Source: Saccharothrix carnea (GTDB lineage: Bacteria; Actinomycetota; Actinomycetes; Mycobacteriales; Pseudonocardiaceae). From it: a stretch of DNA of 64,000 nt. Below, in pieces: positions 20,032 through 27,838 of the stretch. The notes beneath the pieces were generated by a model, which was not told the origin of the DNA, did not search any database, and saw nothing but the letters and a program-made list of their open reading frames with translations. Within the stretch, counting starts at the first letter, position 1; each line of letters begins with the position of its first letter. The DNA lies in assembly GCF_003014735.1 (NCBI RefSeq), contig NZ_PYAX01000004.1, positions 496,001-560,000 on the forward strand, written 5' to 3'. The position numbers were made by a program, and so were the translations under genes.

Positions 20032-21650
20032 CGTCCCAGGGGAAGCGGACCCGCGTCGACCCCGGCGCACAGGCTTTCGCGGACGCGTGGCAGCTCGTCC
20101 GGGAGCACCCGCTGTTCGCCCCGATGGCCAACCGGACCTCCCCGCTGCGCACCGGCGACCGGCCGTGGGCCTCGGTCGAGACCTCCGGCCGGCTGCGGGC
20201 GCACCGGACCCGCGTCGCCGAGCCCGACGAGTGGGCGTGGGTGTTCGCGCACTGCCTGCTGCACCTGGGTTTCGCCGTGGTCGGGTGCCGGGAGGTGGTG
20301 GAGTTCCAGGCCGCGGTCAAGGTCGGCAGGCGGCCCGACTCGTGGGACGAACTCGGCTGTCTCGACGTGACGCCGCCCGGACCGAACACTCCACAATGGA
20401 TGGACCTGTTCGCCGCGGGCCTGTCCGGCGCGGCCGTGGCGGCGGTGGACGTGGCCGGTGGCGCGCGCCGACACCTCGCGGACCGGCGGCCGACGCGTTC
20501 GGTGTGGGACCTGGCCTTGAACTGGTTCGTGGCGTCCTACCCGCTGCTGGGCGCGTTGGCGTCGGGCATGAAGGTGGTCGCGGACGCGGACCTGGCGCGG
20601 GGCTGGGACATCTCCACCGCCGCGGTCGACGCGTCGCTGGGCGAGATCTACGTCAACCCACTCGTGCGCCTGACGTCGGCGGAGTGGCGGTTCGTGCTGG
20701 CGCACGAGATGCTGCACGCCGCGCTGCGCCACGCCGACCGCGCGGACGGCCGCGACCCGTACCTGTGGAACGTCGCCGCGGACTTCGTGGTCAACGGCTG
20801 GCTGGTGGAGATGGGCGTGGGCGTCGCACCGGACGGCGTCCTGCACGACCCCGACCTGGCCGGGCTGTCGGTGGAGTCCGTCTACGACCGGATCACCACC
20901 GACCTGCGCCGCTACCGCAAGCTCGCCACGTTGCGCGGTCGCGGCTCGGACCTGCTCGGCGATCCCGCCCGCGGCCCGCGGCACACCGCGGACCTGGACG
21001 GGTTCTACCGCCGTGCCCTGCTGACCGGCCTGAGCTACCACACCACCGAGCGCGGCCTGCTGCCCGCGGGGCTGGTGGAGGAGATCCGCGCGCTGGAGCA
21101 GCCGCCGTTGGACTGGGACGCCCGGCTGGCGCGGTGGTTCGAGGAGCACGTGCCGGCGGTCGAACGCCGTCGCACGTACGCCCGCGCGTCACGCCGCCAG
21201 TCCGCCACCCCGCACATCCCGCGCCCGGGGTGGGTGCGGCCGGAGGAGGTCGAGCGGCGGGCGACGTTCGGCGTGGTGCTGGACACCTCGGGTTCGATGG
21301 ATCCCCAGCTGCTCGGCAAGGCGTTGGGCGCCATCGCGTCGTACGCCCTGTCCCGGGACGTCCCGGCGGCACGGGTGGTGTTCTGCGACGCGGTGGCCTA
21401 CGACGCGGGGTACGTGCGGGTGGAGCAGATCGCCGGCCGGGTGCGCGTGCGCGGCCGGGGCGGCACGGTCCTGCAGCCGGGCGTCGACCTGCTGGAGCGT
21501 GCCGACGACTTCCCCGGCGACGGCCCGATCCTGGTCATCACCGATGGGCAGTGCGATTACGTCCGGGTGCGCCGCGAACACGCGTTCCTGGTCCCGAAAG
21601 GCGCGCGCCTGCCGTTCCGGCCCCGCGGACCCGTGTTCCGGATGAGCTGA
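20028..21650 (+). CDS. VWA-like protein with putative metallopeptidase domain
   Basis: The 540-residue protein combines a putative zinc metallopeptidase domain (HEMLH at about 226-230, HExxH type) with a C-terminal VWA-like domain whose MIDAS motif DTSGSM lies at about 419-424. This architecture is the DUF2201 type usually encoded beside a MoxR ATPase, as here (4-bp overlap). Near the N-terminus, WVFAHCLLHLGF at about 71-82 repeats the pattern of FVLAHEMLHAAL at about 222-233 but lacks the Glu, suggesting an internal duplication with a dead first copy. It has no signal peptide and should be cytoplasmic. Its substrate is unknown. Confidence 0.9.
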   Translation: MTSQGKRTRVDPGAQAFADAWQLVREHPLFAPMANRTSPLRTGDRPWASVETSGRLRAHRTRVAEPDEWAWVFAHCLLHLGFAVVGCREVVEFQAAVKVGRRPDSWDELGCLDVTPPGPNTPQWMDLFAAGLSGAAVAAVDVAGGARRHLADRRPTRSVWDLALNWFVASYPLLGALASGMKVVADADLARGWDISTAAVDASLGEIYVNPLVRLTSAEWRFVLAHEMLHAALRHADRADGRDPYLWNVAADFVVNGWLVEMGVGVAPDGVLHDPDLAGLSVESVYDRITTDLRRYRKLATLRGRGSDLLGDPARGPRHTADLDGFYRRALLTGLSYHTTERGLLPAGLVEEIRALEQPPLDWDARLARWFEEHVPAVERRRTYARASRRQSATPHIPRPGWVRPEEVERRATFGVVLDTSGSMDPQLLGKALGAIASYALSRDVPAARVVFCDAVAYDAGYVRVEQIAGRVRVRGRGGTVLQPGVDLLERADDFPGDGPILVITDGQCDYVRVRREHAFLVPKGARLPFRPRGPVFRMS

Positions 21651-21681
21651 CCGGCTCGTCAGAGCGCTACTCTCCGCGCCT

Positions 21682-22431
21682 GTGACAGCACTCCTCGCAG
21701 GCATGGTCGCTCTGGTCACCGGTGCCGGTGGGCTCGTCGGGCGCGGGATCGCGACGAGGTTCGCCCAGGCAGGTGCCGCCGTGGCCGTCCACAGTCGACA
21801 CACCGACGTGACGGACCTGGTCGCCGCCATCACGGCGGGCGGTGGCCGGGCGATCGCGTTGCGCGCCGACCTCTCCGACGAGGACGAGTGCCACCGGCTG
21901 GTCGAGGACGCGGCCGAGTGGACCGGGCGGTTGGACGCCGTGGTGAACAACGCGGGCGTGCAGCCGGTCCAGGGCCTGGCCGGCATGACGGCCGCGCAGT
22001 GGCGCGAGGTGGTGGACGTCAACCTCACCAGCGCGTTCTCCTGCACCCAGGCCGCGGCCGACGTGCTGCCGGCCGGTGGGTCGGTCACCCACATCGCCTC
22101 GATCGAGGGCACGCACCCGGCCGCCGGCCACGCGCACTACAGCGCGTCCAAGGCAGCCCTGATCATGCACGCGCGGTCGGCCGCGCTGGAGTACGGGCCG
22201 CGTGGCCTCCGGGTCAACACCGTCTCACCCGGCCTCGTCGACCGGCCCGGGTTGGCCGACGACTGGCCCGAAGGGGTCGCCCGGTGGACGGCGGCCGCTC
22301 CGCTGGGGCGGCTCGGTCGACCCGAGGACGTTGGTGACGCCTGCGTTTTCCTCGCCTCGCCGATGGCCTCGTGGATCACCGGAAACGACCTGGTGGTGGA
22401 CGGCGGCATCTCCGCGCGACCCACTTGGTGA
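21682..22431 (+). CDS. short-chain dehydrogenase/reductase
   Basis: The 249-residue protein is a classical SDR: TGAGGLVGRG cofactor motif near the N-terminus, NNAG at mid-length, a catalytic Ser in THIASIEG, and an intact YSASK. The C-terminal SWITGNDLVVDGG is typical of FabG-like reductases. GTG at 21682 is the start. The gene follows the VWA gene by 31 bp and may share its transcript. The substrate, probably a 3-oxoacyl or sugar-like ketone, cannot be told. Confidence 0.92.
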   Translation: MTALLAGMVALVTGAGGLVGRGIATRFAQAGAAVAVHSRHTDVTDLVAAITAGGGRAIALRADLSDEDECHRLVEDAAEWTGRLDAVVNNAGVQPVQGLAGMTAAQWREVVDVNLTSAFSCTQAAADVLPAGGSVTHIASIEGTHPAAGHAHYSASKAALIMHARSAALEYGPRGLRVNTVSPGLVDRPGLADDWPEGVARWTAAAPLGRLGRPEDVGDACVFLASPMASWITGNDLVVDGGISARPTW

Positions 22432-22534
22432 GCAATTCCGACCCTGGTGGAAACGTTAATTCACAGATTACGACATCCCGGTGAGATGGGAAATCGGCCG
22501 AATAGCGACCGCCCGATCAGGTCACCCCGGTGCC

Positions 22535-22930
22535 ATGCGACGAACACGAACCCTCATGGCGTCCTTGTTCGCATCAGGCCTGTTGGCCGCTCCGCTGATC
22601 GCCGCCGGCACGGCGTCCGCCGCGCCGCCGGAGACCGATCTCGTGCTGGCGGTCCACCAGGAGGAAACCGGGGTCCAGACCACCCGGCTGACCTGCGATC
22701 CGGCCGCGGGAGACCACCGGGCGGCGCAGCTGGCGTGCGGCGAGATCGAGGCGGCCGACGGTGACTTCACGCAGTTGCCCGGCACCGAGCCGCAGGTGTG
22801 CACGTTCGACTACCGACCGGTGACCGCGATCGCGTTCGGCTCCTGGCGCGGTGAGCCCGTGCGCTACGTCCAGGAATTCCCGAACCGGTGCGTGATGGAG
22901 CAGGAGACCGGCGCCGTTTTCTCGTTCTGA
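22535..22930 (+). CDS. secreted subtilisin inhibitor-like (SSI) serine protease inhibitor
   Basis: The 131-residue protein begins with a clear Sec signal peptide (basic MRRTRT, hydrophobic core, cleavage near TASAA-PP at about 30). The mature part matches the Streptomyces subtilisin inhibitor family, with four Cys at about 54, 68, 89 and 119 giving the two conserved disulfides. The reactive loop reads CTFDYRPV, so the P1 residue should be Phe at about 91, pointing to chymotrypsin- or subtilisin-like targets. SSI proteins control extracellular proteases and transglutaminase activation. ATG at 22535 is chosen because the signal peptide starts there. A strong hairpin follows the gene. Confidence 0.93.
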   Translation: MRRTRTLMASLFASGLLAAPLIAAGTASAAPPETDLVLAVHQEETGVQTTRLTCDPAAGDHRAAQLACGEIEAADGDFTQLPGTEPQVCTFDYRPVTAIAFGSWRGEPVRYVQEFPNRCVMEQETGAVFSF

Positions 22931-22947
22931 CCGTTTCCCACCACAAC

Positions 22948-22986
22948 CGACGACCCCGCGGCCGATCCCCGGTCGCGGGGTCGTCG
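22948..22986 (+). terminator. hairpin terminator after the SSI gene
   Basis: CGACGACCCCGCG pairs perfectly with CGCGGGGTCGTCG across a 13-nt loop, 17 bp after the SSI stop. There is no T-tract, as is common for high-GC actinobacterial terminators. Confidence 0.75.
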
Positions 22987-23058
22987 CGCATTTCCCACCA
23001 TTCGGCGGCGACACGCGTACCACGGCCGTGCACGGAGATGGTTGTTGTTGCGAAGGAG

Positions 23059-23082
23059 GTTAACCGTCCGCCACGGGGGTAG
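23059..23082 (+). promoter_or_regulatory. SigB/SigF-like stress promoter
   Basis: GTTA at 23059-23062 and GGGTAG at 23077-23082 are separated by 14 bp, close to the actinobacterial stress sigma consensus GTTT-N14-16-GGGTAT. The site lies 38 bp upstream of the first gene of a membrane/stress operon, which fits general-stress control. Confidence 0.55.
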
Positions 23083-23120
23083 CTCGGTAGGCGAGAGCAC
23101 TCGACCGTGAGGAGTCCGTC

Positions 23121-23807
23121 GTGGACGAGAACCAGGTGGGTGCGGTCCGCGAGACCGCCGGACAGGAGGGCACCGCCGTGGCGCAGCACGCCATGCAGGC
23201 CGCCGGAGAGGTGCGTTCGACCGCACGTGAGCAGGTCGGACAGGTGGCCCACGAGGCGACGGGCCAGGCCAAGCACGTGGTGCACGACATGCGTGAACGG
23301 GTCGCGTCCGAGGCCGAGGAGCAGGCGCGGAAGGTGTCGCGGCAGATCGACCGGATCGCCGACGAGCTGGGCACGATGGCCGATGGCTCGGGCCCCGACT
23401 CGCTGACCGCGGGCGCGTTGCGCCAGGTCTCCGACGCCGGTCGGCAGGCGGCGCGCTACCTCGACGAACGCGGTGCGCGCGGGCTGCTCGACTCGGCGCA
23501 GGACTTCGCCCGGCGCAAGCCGGGGACGTTCCTGATCGGCGCTGCGGTGGCCGGTTTCCTGGTCGCCCGTGCCGCGAAGAGCATGAGCGGGTCCGACCAG
23601 CCGCGCCAGGCCCAGCCGCAGCGCGGCTACACCGACCAGACGCCGACGACGCCGGTGACCACGCCGTCCGCGGTGCCGACCCCGTCGCCCACGCCGATGG
23701 CGCAGCCCGCGTACGGCACGGTGGCACCGCAGGCCCCGTCACAGCACCCGACACCGTCGCCGCGCACCCCGTACCAGTCGGAGGGAGCGCCGTATGTCCA
23801 GCGCTGA
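23121..23807 (+). CDS. helix-rich membrane-anchored protein with proline-rich tail
   Basis: The 228-residue protein starts with about 100 residues of alternating charged and Ala-rich helix with repeated AREQVGQVAHEATGQAK-like heptads, similar to apolipoprotein- or LEA-like stress proteins. A single hydrophobic segment GTFLIGAAVAGFLVA at about 135-149 should cross the membrane. A Pro/Thr/Gln-rich tail follows. The GTG start at 23121 is preceded by GAGGAG-like sequence. It overlaps the holin-family gene by 14 bp and heads a three-gene operon. No enzymatic motif is seen; a role in membrane protection under stress is inferred from composition and promoter. Confidence 0.82.
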   Translation: MDENQVGAVRETAGQEGTAVAQHAMQAAGEVRSTAREQVGQVAHEATGQAKHVVHDMRERVASEAEEQARKVSRQIDRIADELGTMADGSGPDSLTAGALRQVSDAGRQAARYLDERGARGLLDSAQDFARRKPGTFLIGAAVAGFLVARAAKSMSGSDQPRQAQPQRGYTDQTPTTPVTTPSAVPTPSPTPMAQPAYGTVAPQAPSQHPTPSPRTPYQSEGAPYVQR

Positions 23808-24279
23808 GGCCCGGATGACGGGGGCGCACGTGCCGGAGAGCCGGGTGCCGACCGGAGCCGTGCCGGGCGGTGGCGTGTCGGGCGGTGCCGTGCCGGCCGA
23901 CGACCAGGCCTCGCTGGGTCAGCTCGTCGGTGAGCTGACCGAGGACCTGTCGCGGCTGATGCGCCAGGAGCTGGAGTTGGCCAAGGCCGAGATCCGCGAG
24001 GAGGCGTCCAAGGCCGGCAAGGCGGCCGGGATGCTGGGCGCGGCCGGGTTCGCCGGGTACATGACCGCGGTCCTGCTGAGCCTGGCGCTGGCATTCGCGC
24101 TGGCCACGTTCATGGGCCTGGGTTGGGCGACGCTCGTCGTCGCCGTGCTGTGGGGCATCGCCGGCTTCGCCCTGTTCTCCGCCGGCCGGTCACGGCTGCG
24201 CAAGGTGAACCCCAAGCCGGAGCGCACCATCGAGACGTTGAAGGAGGACGCGGAATGGGCCCGTCACCCGACCAAATAA
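23794..24279 (+). CDS. phage holin family (actinobacterial holin superfamily III) membrane protein
   Basis: The 161-residue protein has a Gly/Val-rich N-terminal stretch, then the family segment LGQLVGELTEDLSRLMRQEL with an amphipathic helix ELAKAEIREEASKAGKAAG, and two membrane helices (about 80-105 and 110-130). This is the layout of the phage_holin_3_6 family, which despite the name is chromosomal in actinobacteria and usually sits in this same three-gene set. GGAGGGAG lies just upstream of the ATG at 23794. The function is not known; a structural role at the membrane is likely. Confidence 0.85.
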   Translation: MSSAEARMTGAHVPESRVPTGAVPGGGVSGGAVPADDQASLGQLVGELTEDLSRLMRQELELAKAEIREEASKAGKAAGMLGAAGFAGYMTAVLLSLALAFALATFMGLGWATLVVAVLWGIAGFALFSAGRSRLRKVNPKPERTIETLKEDAEWARHPTK

Positions 24280-24953
24280 GGCACGACATCGACCGGACAC
24301 GCGCGGAACTGGTGGCGGACGCCAACCGGATCGTCGACCACACCAGGCCGCGCAACATCGCACAACGCCGGGTTGACCGGGTCCGTCACCGGATGAGCAC
24401 GTTGAAGGAGCGAGTCATGGGCACGGTTCCGGAGACCGCCTCGACCGTGCAGGACCGCACGGCGGGCATGGCGTCCACCGTGGGCGAGAAGGCGCAGGGC
24501 GCCGCTGCCACGGTCAGCGACAAGGCCCAGCAGACCGCGTCGGTGGTCGGCGAGAAGGCGCTGGAGGCCGCGCACGCCGTTCAGCAAGCGCCTGAGCAGG
24601 CTCGACAACAGGCCCGCGGCAACCCGTTGGCGGCGGGCCTGATCGCGTTCGGCGCGGGTGCGCTGGTCGCCACCCTGATTCCGGCGACCAGGGCCGAGCA
24701 GGACGCCGTGCGGCAGCTCAGCGAACGCGCGAGCGGCGCCATCGAACCGGTGAAGGAGGCCCTCACCGAGTCCGCGCAGAAGCTGAAGGACGACGCGAGC
24801 ACCGCCGTGGGCGAGGCCGCGGAGCAGGTCAAGCAGGTCGCCCAGGAGGCCAAGCAGACCACCGTGGAACAGGCCAAGGGCTCCGCCCAGGAACTGGGCC
24901 AACACGCCCGCGAATCCAGCCAACAGGTGAAATCCGAAGTCCGCAACCAGTAA
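24255..24953 (+). CDS. DUF3618-like helix-rich membrane-associated protein
   Basis: The 232-residue protein begins MGPSPDQIRHDIDRTRAELV, the signature of DUF3618 proteins. The rest is a long run of Ala/Gln/Lys-rich amphipathic helix repeats (STVGEKAQGAAATVSDKAQQ and similar) interrupted by a short hydrophobic segment at about 115-136 (GNPLAAGLIAFGAGALVATL). The ATG at 24255 is fixed by AAGGAGG 7 bp upstream, although it overlaps the holin-family gene by 25 bp. Composition resembles LEA or YtxH-type stress proteins. It ends the operon and is followed by a strong hairpin. Confidence 0.88.
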   Translation: MGPSPDQIRHDIDRTRAELVADANRIVDHTRPRNIAQRRVDRVRHRMSTLKERVMGTVPETASTVQDRTAGMASTVGEKAQGAAATVSDKAQQTASVVGEKALEAAHAVQQAPEQARQQARGNPLAAGLIAFGAGALVATLIPATRAEQDAVRQLSERASGAIEPVKEALTESAQKLKDDASTAVGEAAEQVKQVAQEAKQTTVEQAKGSAQELGQHARESSQQVKSEVRNQ

Positions 24954-24957
24954 CCGA

Positions 24958-25002
24958 CACGCCGGCGGCGCCGACCCTGACGGGCTCGGCGCCGCCGGCG
25001 TG
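24958..25002. terminator. strong bidirectional hairpin terminator
   Basis: A perfect 17-bp stem (24958-24974 with 24986-25002, starting CACGCCGGCGG) and an 11-nt loop lie between the convergent ends of the DUF3618-like gene and the gene at 25008-25313, so it can serve both. Confidence 0.85.
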
Positions 25003-25007
25003 CGTTC

Positions 25008-25313
25008 TCAGCCTTGCCGCGAGGTGGCATCGTCCAGCCACACCAGGTGCACCTGCCGGACCCCAGCCGACCGCGAACTGATCTCGAACAACACCCTCGC
25101 GCTCTCGGCACTCTCGGAGCTCAAGCGGAACCCGCCCTCCACCGAGTCGACCTCGACCCGATCGGCGAATGCCAACCCGTAGCCAGCGGCACGGAGCTCA
25201 CCCTCGCCGCACTCCTCGACCACGGCCAACCTCCGCGGCGCGTCCTCTTCGGCCACTTCTCGCAGCAACATGGCGAACACGTCGTCCTGGCCCACGTCCG
25301 TCGACTCGTTCAC
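25008..25313 (-). CDS. hypothetical protein (101 aa)
   Basis: The GTG at 25313 is preceded by GGAGG at a suitable distance; a longer frame to 25364 is possible but has no ribosome site. The acidic protein (MLLREVAEEDAPRRLAVVEECGEGELRAAGYGLAFAD and a C-terminal beta-rich part ending HLVWLDDATSRQG) shows no signal peptide or membrane segment. I do not recognise the family. It is divergent from the XRE regulator and ends against the hairpin at 24958-25002. Confidence 0.65.
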   Translation of the reverse strand: MNESTDVGQDDVFAMLLREVAEEDAPRRLAVVEECGEGELRAAGYGLAFADRVEVDSVEGGFRLSSESAESARVLFEISSRSAGVRQVHLVWLDDATSRQG

Positions 25314-25519
25314 ACACCCTCCAAGTTCTCCTACCTTGTCGCTCGGCACAGTTGTTCCTTCCACTCGGCTTGTCGCGGACGGTGTTCTGTCTTGATCAAG
25401 AGTGGGATCACGGTGGCCCGTGCGACAGCGCCAGGACGTTCCCCGGCGTGGCCGGTCTGTGGCAGCGGTACGCTTGACCAGCGATGACAGTCAGCGGGTC
25501 AACGCCAGGAGGTCACTCG

Positions 25520-26722
25520 ATGGCAGTACGGCGAACCGGTTTCACCCGCGCCCGGAAGGCGGCCGGTTTCACCCAGGAGTCGTTCGCCGAAGCCATGAAC
25601 GTCGACCGCTCGACCGTTGCCCGTTGGGAAACGGGGGCACGTGAACCCCTGCCCTACCAGCGGCCGAAGCTGGCCCGCCTGCTCAAGATCAGCGGGGACG
25701 AGCTGGACGAACTACTGTCCCCCGTCGCCGCACCGACCGCAGTCGTTCAGCCTTGGGCCGCGCCCTCGACCGCCCACGACGACGAGGAAGACGCGCTCGA
25801 ACTCGTGCGCCGGATCAACGCGAGCGACGTCGGCTGGGAAACGTTGGAGCGGCTGGAAGCGGCCGTCGACGAGATGGCGATCGCGTACCCGCAGACGCCG
25901 CCCGCCGCACTGCTCGGCCGGATTCGCCGACACCTGGGGTACGTCGCCCGGCTGCTCGACGCGCGCAAGACGCTCGCGGAACACCAGCGGCTGCTTGTCG
26001 TCGGCGGGTGGTTGTCGTTGCTCGGGGCCACGGTGCACATCGACCTCAACCAGGCGACGGCGGCGAAAGCGCGGCTCAAGACCGCCGAAAGCCTGGCCGC
26101 GCACACCGGTCACGACGAGATCCGGGCCTGGGTCCACGAGACGGAGGCGTGGCGCAAGCTGACGGACGGCCACCACGCCGAGGCGTTGGAGCTGTCACGC
26201 ACGGCCAAAGCCATCGCGCCCGCCGGTGGCTCGGCCGCGATCCAGGCGGCAGCCCAGGAAGGTCGGGCCTTGGCACGCCTGGGCCAGCGGCGTGAGGCAT
26301 ACGCGGCGATCCAGGAGGTGCAGCGGCTTGCCGGAGGCTTGACCAGGCCGGATCGCCCCGAGCACCACTACCGCTACGACCCCGACAAAGCCGTGGCGTA
26401 CACGGCGACGACGCTGGCGTGGATCGGTGACCCGGCGGCCGAGGGGTATGCGCGCGAGATCATCCGCAGGCTCGGCGGCGGAGACGATCCGGCCACGTGG
26501 CCGCGTCGGGTGGCCTCGGCGAACATCGACCTCTCACTGGCGCTGCTGGTCGACGGCCGGCTGGATGAGGCGTGCGGCCACACCATGCGCGCCATCACGT
26601 CCGGTCGCGTGGTGCCGTCCAACCGGTGGCGGGCGGCCGAAGTCGTCCACGCCGTCGAAGCCGGTGGCCTGCCCGAAGCCGTGGACTTGCGGGAGGCGTA
26701 CGAGGAGATGGCGAAGCGGTAG
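25520..26722 (+). CDS. XRE-family HTH protein with TPR-like C-terminal region
   Basis: The 400-residue protein begins with an XRE HTH (TRARKAAGFTQESFAEAMNV followed by DRSTVARWETGAREP) and continues with about 300 residues of helical repeats (EHQRLLVVGGWLSLL, AEALELSRTAKAIAP, AAIQEVQRLAGGLTRP) typical of the actinobacterial XRE-TPR regulators. The ATG at 25520 is fixed by AGGAGG 7 bp upstream. Relatives are abundant in actinomycetes and often sense peptides or control development and secondary metabolism, sometimes with a DUF397 partner; none is seen here. Its stop lies 1 bp from the convergent pcaC stop. Confidence 0.88.
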   Translation: MAVRRTGFTRARKAAGFTQESFAEAMNVDRSTVARWETGAREPLPYQRPKLARLLKISGDELDELLSPVAAPTAVVQPWAAPSTAHDDEEDALELVRRINASDVGWETLERLEAAVDEMAIAYPQTPPAALLGRIRRHLGYVARLLDARKTLAEHQRLLVVGGWLSLLGATVHIDLNQATAAKARLKTAESLAAHTGHDEIRAWVHETEAWRKLTDGHHAEALELSRTAKAIAPAGGSAAIQAAAQEGRALARLGQRREAYAAIQEVQRLAGGLTRPDRPEHHYRYDPDKAVAYTATTLAWIGDPAAEGYAREIIRRLGGGDDPATWPRRVASANIDLSLALLVDGRLDEACGHTMRAITSGRVVPSNRWRAAEVVHAVEAGGLPEAVDLREAYEEMAKR

Positions 26723-26723
26723 G

Positions 26724-27092
26724 TCAGTCCGAGGCCAGGATCGGTCGGGCCACGGCGAAAGCGCGGTTCGCGGCGGGTAGGCCCGCGTAGATTCCCACCT
26801 GCAGCAGCACTTCCTTGATCTCGTCGGCCGTCACGCCGTTGCGCAGGGCGGCGCGCACGTGCATCGCCAACTCGTGCTCCTGCCCGAGAGCGGCCAGCAT
26901 CGCCAGCGTGACGCAGGACCTCACCCGCCGGTCGAGGCCGGGCCTGGTCCACACCTCGCCCCACGCGTAACGGGTGATGAAGTCCTGGAAGTCGGCGGTG
27001 AACGCGTCGGTGTCCGCCACCGCGCGGTCGACGTGCTCGTCACCGAGCACCTCCCGCCGCACGCGCATGCCGTCCTCGAAGGAAGAGCTCAC
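26724..27092 (-). CDS. pcaC: 4-carboxymuconolactone decarboxylase
   Basis: The 122-residue protein matches PcaC, which decarboxylates gamma-carboxymuconolactone to beta-ketoadipate enol-lactone. It shows RPGLDRRVRSCVTLAMLAALG with the following HELAMHVRAALRNGVTADEI, the core of the carboxymuconolactone decarboxylase family. The GTG at 27092 overlaps the pcaD stop as GTGA. Many actinomycetes fuse PcaD and PcaC as PcaL; here they are separate but tightly coupled. It is the last gene of the pca operon. Confidence 0.95.
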   Translation of the reverse strand: MSSSFEDGMRVRREVLGDEHVDRAVADTDAFTADFQDFITRYAWGEVWTRPGLDRRVRSCVTLAMLAALGQEHELAMHVRAALRNGVTADEIKEVLLQVGIYAGLPAANRAFAVARPILASD

Positions 27093-27838
27093 AGGTGCGC
27101 CTCCAGGATCGCCGACACCTCGTCGGCCGCCTCCACGTTCGCCAGGTGCGCCCCCGGCACGAGGTGGAACGACGCGCCGGGGATCCCGGCGGCGATCAAC
27201 CGACCGCACTCCGGCGGCGTGGCCTCGTCGGACGTGCCCGCGATGACCGCCGTCGGGGCCTCGATCACCGGCAGCACGGACCGCAGGTCCATCGCCGCCA
27301 ACGCCTCGCAGCACCCGGCGTACCCCTCATCGTCCACTGAGGACAGACCCGCCTCGAACGCGGCCACCACCTCGGGCGACCGCGAGCGGAACGCCGGGGT
27401 GAACCAGCGGCCGACCGCGGTGGACCCGAGGGAACCGGTGCCGGTCGACCGCACGGCCGCGGCGCGGTCCAGCCACGGCTGCGCGGTCGGGAACCCGGCC
27501 GACGTGCAGCACAGCACCAGCCGCTCGATCCGCTCGGGCGCGTGCCCGGCGAGCCACATGCCGACCATCCCGCCCATCGACACACCGCAGTACGACACGC
27601 GGGCCAGGCCCAACGCGTCCAGCAGCTCCAGCACGTCGTCGGCGAGGTCGTCGATCCGGTACGGGCCGGGAACCGCGGCACTGCCGCCGTGACCCCGGTG
27701 GTCGTAGCGCAACACCCGGAACCGCCGGTGCAGCACGGGCAACTGCCGGTCCCACAACGCGGTCGTGGTGCCGAGCGAGTTGCCCAGCACGACGACCGGC
27801 GCGTCCGGCGGCCCGCTCAACTCGTAGTGCGGCTTCAC
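27089..27838 (-). CDS. pcaD: 3-oxoadipate enol-lactonase
   Basis: The 249-residue alpha/beta hydrolase hydrolyses beta-ketoadipate enol-lactone to beta-ketoadipate. It has the oxyanion-region LGNSLGTTTALWD, the nucleophile elbow GVSMGGM and the late His in PGAHLANVE. The GTG at 27838 overlaps the pcaB stop as GTGA and is preceded by a GGGAGGGG run. It lies between pcaB and pcaC in the protocatechuate operon. Confidence 0.95.
   Translation of the reverse strand: MKPHYELSGPPDAPVVVLGNSLGTTTALWDRQLPVLHRRFRVLRYDHRGHGGSAAVPGPYRIDDLADDVLELLDALGLARVSYCGVSMGGMVGMWLAGHAPERIERLVLCCTSAGFPTAQPWLDRAAAVRSTGTGSLGSTAVGRWFTPAFRSRSPEVVAAFEAGLSSVDDEGYAGCCEALAAMDLRSVLPVIEAPTAVIAGTSDEATPPECGRLIAAGIPGASFHLVPGAHLANVEAADEVSAILEAHL

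Noticed and set aside
23794..24279. Prophage, suggested by the holin-family protein
   Set aside because: No phage structural, integrase or lysin gene is near, and this family is chromosomal in actinobacteria, in the same three-gene setting.
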